Assembly: GCA_023512015.1 (NCBI GenBank) | Contig: JAIMAI010000015.1 | Coordinates: 1-48,911, forward strand | DNA length: 48,911 bases | DNA from: Acidothermus sp. | GTDB taxonomy: Bacteria; Actinomycetota; Actinomycetes; Acidothermales; Acidothermaceae | Direction of reading: 5' to 3' | In this document: positions 35,770 through 44,492 of the stretch, in pieces | How the letters are laid out: each line of letters opens with the position of its first letter | Position numbering within the stretch: the first letter of the stretch is position 1 | Program-made: the position numbers and the translations under genes | Notes under the pieces: model-generated | What the model saw: only the letters and a program-made list of their open reading frames with translations | Databases searched by the model: none | Told to the model about the DNA's origin: nothing

Positions 35770-36942
35770 TCAGGCATCGCGGCGGACGCCTTCGGCTATC
35801 CGCGGGGTGATGACGGACGGCGATGCCCACCCGCGTTCGGCGAATCGTTGCCGTACGGCGTCGACGACGAGCCCGGCCGCATTCGTCGGCACCAGGGCGA
35901 TGACACTGCCGCCGAATCCTCCCCCGGTCAGGCGGGCACCCAGCGCTCCGGCTCCGAGGGCCGTGTCGACGGCCAGATCGAGTTCGGGGGAGCTGACCTC
36001 GTAGTCATCGCGAAGCGAAATATGGGAGGCGGTGAGCAGCGGACCCACGTCGCGCAGCCGGCCGTCGCGCAGCGCCTCGACCGTCGCGTGGACCCGCGCA
36101 TTCTCCGTCACGACGTGACGCACCCTCCGGCGCAGGACGTCGTCGTCGAGGGTTCGCAGCGCGGTCGGGAGGTCGGCCGGAGAAAGCGCGGCAAGATAAG
36201 GCAGCGAAAGTATTTTCTCCGCCGCCCGGCAGGTTTCCCGGCGACGGGCGTATTCGCCGTCCGAATGGGCGTGCGACGCTCGGGTGTCGATGACCAGCAG
36301 GGCCAGCTCGTGCCGCTCCGGATCGAACGGAATGTGGTCCATCATTCCACTTGCCGTATCGAAGAAAAGGGCGTGTCCCGCCCGGCACATGCAGGCTGCC
36401 ATTTGGTCGAGCAGGCCGCACGGTACCCCGACGTAGTCGTTCTCCGCCGATTGAGCCAAGCGTGCCAGGTTGGCGGGGGGTATCGGACGGCCCGAAATAT
36501 CCGCCGTTGCCGCACCGACCGCGCACTCCAAAGCAGCGGACGACGAGAGTCCCGCACCCACCGGAACCGTGCTGGTGACGGCAAGCTCTAGACCGCCGAC
36601 GTCGGTTCCGGTCGAGCGAAAAGCCCACAGCATCCCCGCTACGTAATCGGTCCATTCCCTGCGGGCGTTTCTTGGGTCCACCTCTGCATAAGGGATGGCG
36701 ACGTGTTCGCCCGGGCGTTGGGCGGAGACGACACGAACCATCGGGTCCGGATGGAGACGCGCAGCCACGAAAGTGCGGCGGTCGATCGCGAACGGCAGCA
36801 CGCATCCGCCCGCGTAATCGATGTGCTCCCCGATGAGATTGACTCGGCCCGGTGCGGACCACACGCCGGTCGGTTCTCCACCGAACGCGGCTTTGAAGAG
36901 CTCGCGGACGACGTCCAACGGCGCGCGGTCGTCTACGGTCAC
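35770..36942 (-). CDS. galK: Galactokinase
   Basis: GalK phosphorylates alpha-D-galactose at C1. The 390-residue GHMP kinase has the galactokinase signature PGRVNLIGEHIDYAGGCVLP near residues 31-50, the ATP-binding GAGLSSSAALE near 130-140 and the C-terminal LTGGGFGGSVIAL near 345-357. The GTG at 36942 overlaps the galT stop (GTGA); the open frame to 37659 is antisense to nothing useful and lacks homology upstream. With galT it forms a minus-strand galactose unit. Confidence 0.96.
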   Translation of the reverse strand: MTVDDRAPLDVVRELFKAAFGGEPTGVWSAPGRVNLIGEHIDYAGGCVLPFAIDRRTFVAARLHPDPMVRVVSAQRPGEHVAIPYAEVDPRNARREWTDYVAGMLWAFRSTGTDVGGLELAVTSTVPVGAGLSSSAALECAVGAATADISGRPIPPANLARLAQSAENDYVGVPCGLLDQMAACMCRAGHALFFDTASGMMDHIPFDPERHELALLVIDTRASHAHSDGEYARRRETCRAAEKILSLPYLAALSPADLPTALRTLDDDVLRRRVRHVVTENARVHATVEALRDGRLRDVGPLLTASHISLRDDYEVSSPELDLAVDTALGAGALGARLTGGGFGGSVIALVPTNAAGLVVDAVRQRFAERGWASPSVITPRIAEGVRRDA

Positions 36943-38087
36943 GGCGTGCTCCCATCGACGTCGCGGAGCCGAGCGGCTACCTCGTCGGGGAGCACGTCGC
37001 TCACGAACGCCCCCATCGCGGACTCCGAACCCGCCAAATACTTGAGTTTGCCCGGGGCTCGGCGAATGGAGAAGATTTCCGCGTGCAGATAAGCCAGATC
37101 GCGGTCTCGGCGCACCGGCGCTTGATGCCATGACGCGATGTAGGGCAGTTCCTCGGAGTACAGGGCTTCCATGCGGCGGAGCACGTCCCGATAAAGGTGC
37201 GCCAGTGCCCCCCGCTCTGCTTCGGAGAGTTCCGGGAGGTCGGGAACGCGGCGGCGTGGGTACAGGTGGACTTCGAGCGGCCAGCGCGCCGCATACGGCA
37301 CGAACGCCACCCAATGCTCGTTGGTGGCGATGATGCGCCGTCCGCTGGCCAGCTCGGCAGCGAGATTGTCGGCGAAGAGATTTCCTCCCACCTCGCGGTG
37401 GTATCGCCGGGCGTTTTCCAGCATGCGCTCGGTCCGCGGAGTCACGAAGGGGTACGCGTAAATCTGGCCGTGCGGGTGGCTCAACGTCACACCGATTTCC
37501 CTGCCGCGGTTCTCGAAGCAGAAGACCTGCTCGACCCCTTCGAGACGGGAGAGCTCGCGGGTGCGATCCACCCACACCTCCACGACCGTCCGCACCCGTT
37601 GCAGTGACAGCGACGAAAACGACGCGGAGTGGTCTGCGGTGAAACACACGACTTCGCACCGGCCGCGGCCGACGTCCGACGCGAAGAACGGATGCGCCTC
37701 CTCAGGGAGGGTCGTCTCACCGGGTGAGGTGGCGGAAGAAAACGACGGAAAGCGGTTCTCGAACACCACTACGTCGTAGTCTTCGGCGGGTATCTCGGTC
37801 GGCCGTGACGGCGTCGACGGGCACAAAGGACACTCGGTGTCGGGCGGCAGGTAGGTGCGGGTTTGACGATGTCGGGCGATCGTCACCCACTCGCCGAGCA
37901 GCCGGTCGAATCGTCGGATGGACGAGGCGGCCTGCGGCGGCAACCGTCGTCGATCGATCGAATTCCTTCGATCCGCGGCGAAGTTGCGATCGTCGAAGTA
38001 GAGCAGCTCGCGGCCATCAGCCAGACGCGTCGCCGTCTTGCGGATCCGCGGAAGGGCTTCTTCCGGCGCTGGGGTGGCCGCCGACAT
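36939..38087 (-). CDS. galT: Galactose-1-phosphate uridylyltransferase
   Basis: GalT swaps UMP between UDP-glucose and galactose-1-phosphate. The 382-residue protein has CPLCPS near residue 83 (zinc-type Cys pair), ENRFPSFSS near 105, the active-site SHPHGQIYAYPFVTP near 205-219 with the nucleophilic His, and a C-terminal EVHLYPRR and WHQAPVR region. The start is uncertain: ATG 38087 has GGAG directly before it, ATG 38135 is an alternative, and a possible -10 (TACGAT, 38125-38130 on the minus strand) favours 38087. Confidence 0.93.
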   Translation of the reverse strand: MSAATPAPEEALPRIRKTATRLADGRELLYFDDRNFAADRRNSIDRRRLPPQAASSIRRFDRLLGEWVTIARHRQTRTYLPPDTECPLCPSTPSRPTEIPAEDYDVVVFENRFPSFSSATSPGETTLPEEAHPFFASDVGRGRCEVVCFTADHSASFSSLSLQRVRTVVEVWVDRTRELSRLEGVEQVFCFENRGREIGVTLSHPHGQIYAYPFVTPRTERMLENARRYHREVGGNLFADNLAAELASGRRIIATNEHWVAFVPYAARWPLEVHLYPRRRVPDLPELSEAERGALAHLYRDVLRRMEALYSEELPYIASWHQAPVRRDRDLAYLHAEIFSIRRAPGKLKYLAGSESAMGAFVSDVLPDEVAARLRDVDGSTP

Positions 38088-38124
38088 CTCCAAAGCTTTC
38101 TGCTGGAACGCCTGGACGCACCCG

Positions 38125-38130
38125 ATCGTA
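38125..38130 (-). promoter_or_regulatory. Possible -10 element of galTK
   Basis: TACGAT on the minus strand about 37 bases before ATG 38087. No good -35. Transcription would start near 38118 and favours the inner galT start. Confidence 0.35.
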
Positions 38131-38180
38131 GGCATGGGCCCGCTCGTGGCTCCGCAGCGGGGGCGTGATGAGATCCGACC

Positions 38181-39170
38181 ATGTCGCACGCCCCGCACCC
38201 GCCATCAGCCACCGTCGACGACTGCCTGATCCATCTCGGGCACGGCGATCGCACCCTGGTGGTTTCCCGCCTCGGCGCGGCGGTGCAGGAATTCCGCATC
38301 GCGGATCGAGATATCTTCCAGCCGACACAGCCGGGGGAAGCAGGGGCTTTCTCCGGCGCGGTGCTCGTGCCGTGGCCGAACCGGGTGGCGGGTGGACGGT
38401 ACTGGTTCGACGGGGAGGAATACCGTCTCGCGGTGAACGAGCCGGAGACCGGGAGTGCGTTGCACGGTCTGGCGTTCGCCGATCTGTGGCACCCCGCCGA
38501 CGTCGGTCAGGATTTTGTCCTGCTCCACGACGAGATCGGTCCCGTCGGGGGTTTCCCATTCCAGCTCGCCGTATCGGTGCGGTATTCCCTCGGGCACCCC
38601 GACTCGACCGACTCCGATCTGACCGTTGAGATAGCAGCCCGCAATATCGGGGACCGCCCGTGTCCCTTCGCCGCCGGATTCCACCCCTACCTCGCAGCCG
38701 GCACGCGGGACGGCGGTGAGCCGGCGACGGTCGACGAATGCCGGCTCACGGTCGGCGTCCGACGCCGTTTTCGGCTCGATTCCCACCAGGTGCCGGTCGG
38801 TGACGAGCCTTTCCACGCGCTTGCGTCGGGAATGACATTGGCCGGACGACGACTCGACGATGCGTTCCTCTCCGCCACGCCCGCCGCGGACGGTTTCGTT
38901 CATGCTCGACTCGACCGGCCGGACGGCTATGCGATCGATCTCTGGGCGGAACCGGTCTTTGCGTACTGGCAGGTGTACACCGGGGACAAACGTCCACCGG
39001 CGCTCGCGCGACGAGGAGTGGCGGTCGAACCCATGACCGCGGCGCCGAATGCGTTCAACAACCGGTTGGGCTTGCGGGTCCTCGCGGCCGGCGAGGAGTT
39101 CAAGGCCCGCTGGGGGGTGCGGGTCGGGGGCATACTGGATCTCGGTGCGAACCCTGCGAACATCTGCTGA
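38181..39170 (+). CDS. Aldose 1-epimerase family protein
   Basis: A 329-residue mutarotase-fold protein that probably interconverts alpha and beta anomers of galactose or glucose. It has LVPWPNRVAGGRYWFDGEEY near residues 63-82, SALHGLAFADLW near 96-107 with the first active-site His, CPFAAGFHPYLA near 161-172 with the second, and a C-terminal VAVEPMTAAPNAFNN near 284-298 carrying the catalytic Glu. Its divergent position beside galT and galK supports a role in galactose use. The MFS gene follows with a one-base gap. Confidence 0.93.
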   Translation: MSHAPHPPSATVDDCLIHLGHGDRTLVVSRLGAAVQEFRIADRDIFQPTQPGEAGAFSGAVLVPWPNRVAGGRYWFDGEEYRLAVNEPETGSALHGLAFADLWHPADVGQDFVLLHDEIGPVGGFPFQLAVSVRYSLGHPDSTDSDLTVEIAARNIGDRPCPFAAGFHPYLAAGTRDGGEPATVDECRLTVGVRRRFRLDSHQVPVGDEPFHALASGMTLAGRRLDDAFLSATPAADGFVHARLDRPDGYAIDLWAEPVFAYWQVYTGDKRPPALARRGVAVEPMTAAPNAFNNRLGLRVLAAGEEFKARWGVRVGGILDLGANPANIC

Positions 39171-39171
39171 T

Positions 39172-40743
39172 GTGTCGGCGCCGGTGCGCCGGACGGTGAG
39201 TCGTCGCCTCGGGTTGATTGCGGTCTGCACCCTCCTTTTTCTCACGTTCCTGGACAACACGATCGTCAGCGTGGCGCTCGGCGACATCCAGTCCCGGCTC
39301 TCGGCCGGCGTGCAGTCGCTGCAGTGGGTGGTGAACGCCTACGCTCTGACCTTCGCCAGCGCGATGCTGCTCGCCGGTGCTCTCGGTGACAAGATCGGTC
39401 AACGCGGAGTGATGTTCGCCGGGGCCGGAGTTTTCTGCGCCGGCTCGGTGATCTGCGCGGTGGCGCCCGACACTACGGTGCTCGTCGCCGGACGGGCTGT
39501 CATGGGGCTCGGAGCGGCGGCTTCCGAACCCGGAACCCTCGCGATGATCCGCTACATGTATCCGGTTCGTGGGGAAAGGGCCCGGGCCACCGGGGTATGG
39601 GCCGCGGTGTCCGGCCTAGCCCTTGCGCTCGGACCGGTGATCGGAGGCATCATCGTCGGTCTCTCCGACTGGCGGTGGATTTTCTGGTTCAACCTCTTCT
39701 TCGGCGTCGTAGCGGTCTCGATCGCAGCCGTGGTGGTGCCGCCGGTTCCTTCGACCCGCGGACGACGGATCGATCTGGTCGGGGGTCTGCTCGGAGCGGG
39801 GAGTCTGGCTCTGCTGGTTTTCGGCGTCCTCCGCGGCGAGGTGGACGGGTTCGGCGCGTGGCACGTCGTCGTCCTGCTCGGGGCTTGTGTCGTGCTCGCC
39901 TTCGTTTTCCTCTGGTGGCAATTCCACGCCTCCGAGCCTCTGATCCCGCCGCGTTTCCTGCGGACCGGAGCGTTCGTCGTCCCGAACATCGTGGCGTTCG
40001 CGACCTATTTCGGCACGTTCGCGGTTTTCTTCTTCGCCGCGCTTTACCTGAACATCGTCGTGGGATACGGCGGCTTGCGGATCGCTCTGCAATTCATTCC
40101 CATGATGACCGTTATGATCGTCGCTTCGTTGCTGACCGGCCGGTGGATCGCCCGCACCGGCGCGCGCCGACCGGTGGCTTTCGGATGCCTCGTGTTCGCG
40201 ATCGGATTGCTGCTCAGTGACGCGACCCTTACGCGACATCCCAGTTACGTTCCGCTCGCAGCGTCCTTGGCGCTCACCGGCTTGGGTATCGGAATCACAG
40301 TGGTGCCCACCGCTTTCGAGGCGATGAGCGCGGTTCCGGTCGATCGCGCCGGAATGGCGAGCTCCGCGGTGAACACCAGCCGGGAAATCGGTGCGGTAAC
40401 CGGGACGGCGATACTCGGCGCGATCGTCAATGCGGGCCTGGTCTCGCACGCCACGACGGCCTTGGATGCGCTCGGATGGTCCAACCTGAAGGATTTCGTG
40501 GTCTCGGCGATCCTCAATGGCGGCGCTTCGCTCGGGGGGCCGCTGAGTCAGGCTTCTCCGGAAATCCAGAAATTGGTCGACACCTTGTACGACGCCTTCG
40601 GCCAGGGCCTGCACACCGCCCTCGTCCTCTCGGCGTCGTTGGTCTTCCTTGCGGGAGTGCTCGCCGTGGCCGCGCGGGGACGCCGTCCCGCCGAGCAGGA
40701 GACAGAGGAGACCGCGCTCGGCCACCTGCATCTGCCGTCGTGA
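39172..40743 (+). CDS. MFS transporter, DHA2 (EmrB/QacA) family
   Basis: A 523-residue membrane protein with about 14 hydrophobic segments. LDNTIVSVALGDIQ near residues 24-37 and LQWVVNAYALTFASAMLLAG near 46-65 are the motif D1/first-loop features of the DHA2 drug-efflux group; GDKIGQRGVM is the conserved loop 2-3 motif. Export of drugs or small metabolites is likely, but the substrate cannot be read from sequence. The GTG at 39172 lies one base after the epimerase stop and lacks a clear ribosome-binding site, so coupling to the epimerase gene is likely. Confidence 0.92.
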   Translation: MSAPVRRTVSRRLGLIAVCTLLFLTFLDNTIVSVALGDIQSRLSAGVQSLQWVVNAYALTFASAMLLAGALGDKIGQRGVMFAGAGVFCAGSVICAVAPDTTVLVAGRAVMGLGAAASEPGTLAMIRYMYPVRGERARATGVWAAVSGLALALGPVIGGIIVGLSDWRWIFWFNLFFGVVAVSIAAVVVPPVPSTRGRRIDLVGGLLGAGSLALLVFGVLRGEVDGFGAWHVVVLLGACVVLAFVFLWWQFHASEPLIPPRFLRTGAFVVPNIVAFATYFGTFAVFFFAALYLNIVVGYGGLRIALQFIPMMTVMIVASLLTGRWIARTGARRPVAFGCLVFAIGLLLSDATLTRHPSYVPLAASLALTGLGIGITVVPTAFEAMSAVPVDRAGMASSAVNTSREIGAVTGTAILGAIVNAGLVSHATTALDALGWSNLKDFVVSAILNGGASLGGPLSQASPEIQKLVDTLYDAFGQGLHTALVLSASLVFLAGVLAVAARGRRPAEQETEETALGHLHLPS

Positions 40744-40755
40744 CGGTTTCGCTGT

Positions 40756-40777
40756 GGACGAAGGCGTGCCGCCGTCC
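40756..40777. terminator. Hairpin between convergent MFS and carbonic anhydrase genes
   Basis: GGACG and GGC (40756-40765) pair with GCC and CGTCC (40768-40777), with a symmetrical two-base internal loop. It lies in the 45-base convergent gap and may act as a terminator in both directions; no T-run is seen. Confidence 0.4.
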
Positions 40778-40788
40778 GTGTGGTCTTC

Positions 40789-41316
40789 TCAGCACACGAA
40801 TTCGACTCGACCGGTATCGACGTCGTAGCGAAATCCGCCGATCGCGAGATCGGTGGCGTGGGCGAGGTACGGCCACGACCGGATGCGCTGTACGTCGCGA
40901 CGCAGTGACTCGAGCTGATCGGTGGTGGTGCGGAATTCCAAACTGCGGGTATCCGGCCCGCCGGCTTCGGCGATCGCGGCGTGGACGTCGTCGGGTGAGC
41001 CGCTCGCCATGCGGCAACGGGTATGGGCCATCACCATGATGCGGCGTACCCCGAGGAGGTAGACGGAGACGACGGCAGTGGCCAGCACCTCGTCGGTCAC
41101 CCGTGCTCCCGCATTACGCAGAATCTTCGCGTCTCCGGGTTGCAGTCCGAGGATTGCCGAGGGATCGATGCGGGTGTCCATGCAGGTCAGGACCAAGAGG
41201 CCGCGGGAAGCCGTTCCCTCCAACCCTCGGTAGGGGAACTGCGCGGCGTAACGGGCGTTGGCTTCCAAGACGTCGGCGAATGCGTGCGGAGACGCGGTGA
41301 ATTCCGATGTGGTCAT
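40789..41316 (-). CDS. Beta-class carbonic anhydrase
   Basis: The enzyme interconverts CO2 and bicarbonate. The 175-residue protein has the zinc and activating residues in VLTCMDTRID near residues 43-52 (Cys-x-Asp-x-Arg) and MAHTRCRM near 96-103 (His-x-x-Cys), with GDAKILRNAGARVTDEVL between. The short length matches the mycobacterial Rv1284-type enzymes. ATG 41316 lies six bases after TAGCAT, so it is probably leaderless. Confidence 0.93.
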   Translation of the reverse strand: MTTSEFTASPHAFADVLEANARYAAQFPYRGLEGTASRGLLVLTCMDTRIDPSAILGLQPGDAKILRNAGARVTDEVLATAVVSVYLLGVRRIMVMAHTRCRMASGSPDDVHAAIAEAGGPDTRSLEFRTTTDQLESLRRDVQRIRSWPYLAHATDLAIGGFRYDVDTGRVEFVC

Positions 41317-41353
41317 GGCGGCATGCTATCGGGACGCTTGGGGTCGCGCGCAA
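41317..41353 (-). promoter_or_regulatory. Promoter of the carbonic anhydrase gene, leaderless
   Basis: On the minus strand TTGCGC (41348-41353), 19 bases, TAGCAT (41323-41328), six bases, then ATG 41316. Confidence 0.5.
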
Positions 41354-41475
41354 GGCAGGTGTTTTGGAGATATCTGCCAAGGACCGCGTTGGGTTTTTCA
41401 AGGATCGTGACCAAGTCGGTGGGCCGCAGAGCGTCGTAGGCTCTCGTCGGAAGGACCAGTGGAAAGGAGTCGGCG

Positions 41476-42102
41476 GTGACGGTTCAAGGTTTGACTCGTG
41501 CGCGGGCCGACATGCCGGTGCTCGCGGAACGGCTCGGATCGGTGATTCGTGGCAGGTTGCTCGATGTCGTACTCGTCGTAGGGGTAGCTGCCCTGACGGC
41601 ATTGACCGCACAGTTTTCGATACACATCCCCGGCACCCCGGTGCCGGTGACCGGTCAGACGTTCGGAGTGCTGCTCGGCGCCGCCACCGTCGGAATGTGG
41701 CGGGGGGTAGCCGGCCAGGTGCTGTATATCGCGGCAGGATGTGCCGGCCTGCCGGTCTTCGCGAACGGCGCCCACGGGATCGTTCAGCTCACCGGCGCCA
41801 CCGGCGGGTATCTCATCGGTTTCGTCCTGGCCAGCGCATACGTGGGGTGGCAGGCTCGTCGCGGCTCCGACCGCCGTCCCGACAGTCTCATCGGTGCTTT
41901 TCTCGTCGGGAGCGTGCTCATCTACCTGCCTGGTGTGGCCTGGCTGGCCGCGGACCTGCACAAAGGGTTGCAGGAGGCGTTGCAGCTCGGCGTGTATCCG
42001 TTCGTACTGGGTGATGTGCTGAAGGCCGTGCTCGCCGGTGTGCTGCTGCCGAGCACCTGGCGTCTGGTCGGAGGCGTGGAGCGCACACGAGAGGTCCGCT
42101 GA
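41476..42102 (+). CDS. bioY: Biotin transporter BioY
   Basis: BioY is the substrate-binding membrane component of ECF-type biotin uptake. The 208-residue protein has about six hydrophobic segments, with IPGTPVPVTGQTFGVLLGAA near residues 52-71, YIAAGCAGLPVFANGAHG near 87-104 and GATGGYLIGFVLASAYVG near 110-127, all typical of BioY. GTG 41476 follows AAAGGAG. No bioM or bioN gene is near, so it may work with a shared energy-coupling module or alone. It ends two bases from the convergent ligD stop. Confidence 0.93.
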   Translation: MTVQGLTRARADMPVLAERLGSVIRGRLLDVVLVVGVAALTALTAQFSIHIPGTPVPVTGQTFGVLLGAATVGMWRGVAGQVLYIAAGCAGLPVFANGAHGIVQLTGATGGYLIGFVLASAYVGWQARRGSDRRPDSLIGAFLVGSVLIYLPGVAWLAADLHKGLQEALQLGVYPFVLGDVLKAVLAGVLLPSTWRLVGGVERTREVR

Positions 42103-42104
42103 CC

Positions 42105-43691
42105 TCACTCCAAGGCCGGGAGCTCCTGGTCTACCTCCAGGAGGGGCCGGAATGGGTCGCCGCGCTCCGCGAGTCGTTGCAGGATCGTGCGCACGGTGTA
42201 TCGGTCCGATCGGGTCCGCGGCAATTCGTCCCACTCCACCGGAGCGGAAACCGGAGCTCCCGGCAGCGGGCGGGGGCTGTACGGCGCGACGAGCGTTTTG
42301 TTGATGGCATTCTGCGTGAAATCCAGCCGGGCTTTCCCGCCACGTTTCGCCACCTCCCATTTCCAGCTCACGGCGTCCGGCATCACGTCGCCGATAGCCT
42401 TGGAAAGTTTCTCCACCCAGCCGCGGACCTCGTCGAAGCTGGGTCCGCGTCGGATCGGAATCCAGATCTGGATTCCACGCCGGCCGGTCAATTTGGGTTT
42501 GCCCTGCACTCCCAGTCGTTCCAAGGCGTCACGGTGCAGGAAAGCCAGATCGACGAGGGTGCGCCACGAGGTGCGCGGCCCCGGATCGATGTCGACGAGC
42601 GCCCAGGTGGGAAGGTCCGGCTGGTCGGTTCGCGACGTCCACGCGTGCCATTCCAAGGCACCGAAATTGACGGCCCACAGCAACGCTGCCGGTTCGTCGA
42701 CGACGAGGTAGGTTCGAGCCTCCCCCCGGCGCGCGTTGGGGTTCCGCCACCGCGGCAGCCAGGACGGCGCGTGGCTCGGTAATTCCTTGTGCCAGAATCC
42801 CTCCGCTTCGATACCGTCCGGGAAACGGTGCATGTTGAGCGCACGGCCCTTCAGGTAGGGAAGGACGATGGGTGCGATCTGCGCCGCATAGCGCAGTAGG
42901 TCTCGTTTCGTCAAGGCTTTCGTGCGCCCTTTTTGGGGATACAGCACCTTGTCGAGATTCGTGACCTTGAGGCGGCGTCCGTAGATTTCCCAGATTCCTC
43001 CGTCGCGGAGCTCGTCGAGGGCCTGCAGTTCGTCTTCGCGCGGTGCCGATACCTCAGACTCCTCGTGTTCCACCTCCCGTGCGCCGCCGCCGGACCACAC
43101 CCGCTTCGGATCCTCCGCGACCTCCTCATTGGTGCGTCCGCTGAGCACGGAATGCGGATAATCCTCCGGGTCCCATCCTTCGACGGCTTCGGCGTCCTTC
43201 TTGTGCAACAGGATCCACGATTTCTCGTCGTCGCCGCGGCGTACGAATACGAATCGTCCCCGTAGCTTCTTGCCGAAGAAGTCGGCGTGGAGTTCGCCTT
43301 CCGCGATGGCGTGGGCCGGGTCGTCGGTGCCGTAGGGCCGCCACGTCCCGGTGTCCCAGACGATGACGTCACCGCCCCCGTATTCCCCACGTGGGATCAC
43401 GCCTTCGAAATCGAGATATTCGAGCGGGTGGTCCTCCACGTGGACGGCAGCACGGCGCACGGTCGGGTCGAGGGTCGGTCCCTTCGGAACCGCCCAGCTC
43501 ACCAGAACACCCCCGATCTCCAGACGGACGTCGTAGTGCAGACGCGAGGCGCGGTGTCGTTGGACGACGAAACGCAGCTCACCCGCGTCACCTCGCGTCG
43601 CTGCTCTGCTGCGTGGCTTTTCCCCACGGGGTTCGGGAGTGCGGGTGAAATCCCGCTTGCGCCGGTATTCGTCCAAGCCGCCTGCCGGCAT
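42105..43691 (-). CDS. LigD-type protein: 3'-phosphoesterase plus polymerase domains
   Basis: Part of bacterial non-homologous end joining. The 528-residue protein has an N-terminal phosphoesterase domain (about residues 35-185: FVVQRHRASRLHYDVRLEIG, then HPLEYLDFEGVIPRGEYGGG) and a C-terminal primase/polymerase domain (about 230-520: TNLDKVLYPQKG, RFPDGIEAEGFWHKELPSHA, ALVDIDPGP with the catalytic Asp pair, and the WKWEVAKRGGKARLDFTQN region). The ATP-dependent ligase domain of full LigD is absent and neither Ku nor a ligase gene is in the window. ATG 43691 has GGGAGACGAGG upstream, inside a direct repeat. Confidence 0.93.
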   Translation of the reverse strand: MPAGGLDEYRRKRDFTRTPEPRGEKPRSRAATRGDAGELRFVVQRHRASRLHYDVRLEIGGVLVSWAVPKGPTLDPTVRRAAVHVEDHPLEYLDFEGVIPRGEYGGGDVIVWDTGTWRPYGTDDPAHAIAEGELHADFFGKKLRGRFVFVRRGDDEKSWILLHKKDAEAVEGWDPEDYPHSVLSGRTNEEVAEDPKRVWSGGGAREVEHEESEVSAPREDELQALDELRDGGIWEIYGRRLKVTNLDKVLYPQKGRTKALTKRDLLRYAAQIAPIVLPYLKGRALNMHRFPDGIEAEGFWHKELPSHAPSWLPRWRNPNARRGEARTYLVVDEPAALLWAVNFGALEWHAWTSRTDQPDLPTWALVDIDPGPRTSWRTLVDLAFLHRDALERLGVQGKPKLTGRRGIQIWIPIRRGPSFDEVRGWVEKLSKAIGDVMPDAVSWKWEVAKRGGKARLDFTQNAINKTLVAPYSPRPLPGAPVSAPVEWDELPRTRSDRYTVRTILQRLAERGDPFRPLLEVDQELPALE

Positions 43692-43781
43692 CCTCGTCTC
43701 CCTTCGTGTGGGAGGAGTCGAGGTTCGGCCGCTCCGCTGGTGGCCGCGTTTACCCTCGTCTCCCTTCGTGTGGGAGGAGTC
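43692..43781. repeat. 28-bp direct repeat in the ligD leader
   Basis: Two identical 28-base copies lie at 43692-43719 and 43754-43781, 62 bases apart. Each holds CTCCC and GGGAG seven bases apart, and the proximal copy supplies the ligD ribosome-binding site. They look like a duplicated 5' leader segment between folE and ligD. Confidence 0.85.
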
Positions 43782-43799
43782 TTCCCCGTCGAGAAGCGC

Positions 43800-44420
43800 T
43801 CAAGAGCCGGCGAGGGCGAGGAACTCCGCACGGCTACGCGGATCGGAGCGCAACCGGCCGAGCAGCGCGGAGGTGGTGGTTCGCGATCCGCCGGCGCGCG
43901 CCCCCCGCAAGGTCATGCACAAGTGCTCGGCGTCGAGAACGACCCCGACCCCCCGGGGCGCGAGATGATCCTGCAGCCACCGGGCGATCTGCGTGGTGAG
44001 TCGTTCCTGGACCTGCGGCCTGCGGGCGTGGAGTTCTACCACGCGGGCGAGCTTGGAGAGCCCCAGGATTCGCTCCCCGGGGAGGTATGCGACCGTCGCG
44101 AACCCCATGAAGGGAAACATGTGGTGCTCGCACAGCGAAACGAAGGGGATCCGCCGCGCGACGACGAGTTCGTCGTATCCCTCGGTGTTGGGGAAAGTTG
44201 TCAGGGTGAATTCCCTGGGTTGGAGCAGCTCGGCGTAGCCGCGGGCCATGCGCGCCGGAGTTCGAGCCCGCGTGGGGTCGTCGAGGTCGACGCCGAGGGC
44301 TTTGAGGAATGCCGCAGCCGCTTCCTCTGCAGCAGTGAGATCGACATCGTGCTGAGGGACCACGTGATGGTCGGCCCACGGGACGTCGATCGCTTCGTCG
44401 TCGAGGAAGTCCACGCTCAT
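43800..44420 (-). CDS. folE: GTP cyclohydrolase I
   Basis: FolE converts GTP to dihydroneopterin triphosphate, the first step of folate synthesis. The 206-residue product has RTPARMARGYAELL near residues 52-65, SLCEHHMFPFMGFATVAYLP near 93-112 with the zinc Cys and His residues, and AEHLCMTLRGARAGGSRTTT near 164-183, with the third zinc ligand Cys. It is of the zinc-dependent IA type. ATG 44420 is chosen as it follows GGAAGGGG; ATG 44447 would add nine residues. A palindrome covers its divergent promoter. Confidence 0.95.
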   Translation of the reverse strand: MSVDFLDDEAIDVPWADHHVVPQHDVDLTAAEEAAAAFLKALGVDLDDPTRARTPARMARGYAELLQPREFTLTTFPNTEGYDELVVARRIPFVSLCEHHMFPFMGFATVAYLPGERILGLSKLARVVELHARRPQVQERLTTQIARWLQDHLAPRGVGVVLDAEHLCMTLRGARAGGSRTTTSALLGRLRSDPRSRAEFLALAGS

Positions 44421-44469
44421 GTCGCTTCTTGCCCCTTCCGCGGCCATGCGGTCGTTCGCTGCTCTAACG

Positions 44470-44475
44470 ATAGTA
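44470..44475 (-). promoter_or_regulatory. Probable -10 element of folE
   Basis: TACTAT on the minus strand; transcription would begin near 44463, giving a leader of about 43 bases to ATG 44420. It is embedded in the palindrome. Confidence 0.45.
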
Positions 44476-44480
44476 CGCGC

Positions 44481-44492
44481 TATTCTTAGAGC
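44481..44492 (+). promoter_or_regulatory. Leaderless -10 element of the regulator gene
   Basis: TATTCT (44481-44486), six bases, then GTG 44493. The element lies within the right half of the palindrome. Confidence 0.55.

Larger units (their letters stand above)
44461..44492. promoter_or_regulatory. Palindromic operator over the divergent folE/regulator promoters
   Basis: A 32-base imperfect palindrome: outer arms GCTCTAA (44461-44467) and TTAGAGC (44486-44492) match perfectly, and inner arms ATAG (44470-44473) and CTAT (44480-44483) match as well. It contains the -10 element of the regulator gene (TATTCT) and the probable minus-strand -10 of folE (TACTAT). This is the expected position for an autoregulatory repressor site. 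Confidence 0.6.

Noticed and set aside
41317..41475. Biotin-related operator or riboswitch ahead of bioY
   Set aside because: Only a possible TAGGCT -10 element (41437-41442) without a convincing -35; no BirA/BioQ-like palindrome was seen.
43682..43812. The 28-bp repeats as a CRISPR remnant
   Set aside because: Only two copies; one is part of the ligD leader with its ribosome-binding site, and there are no cas genes.
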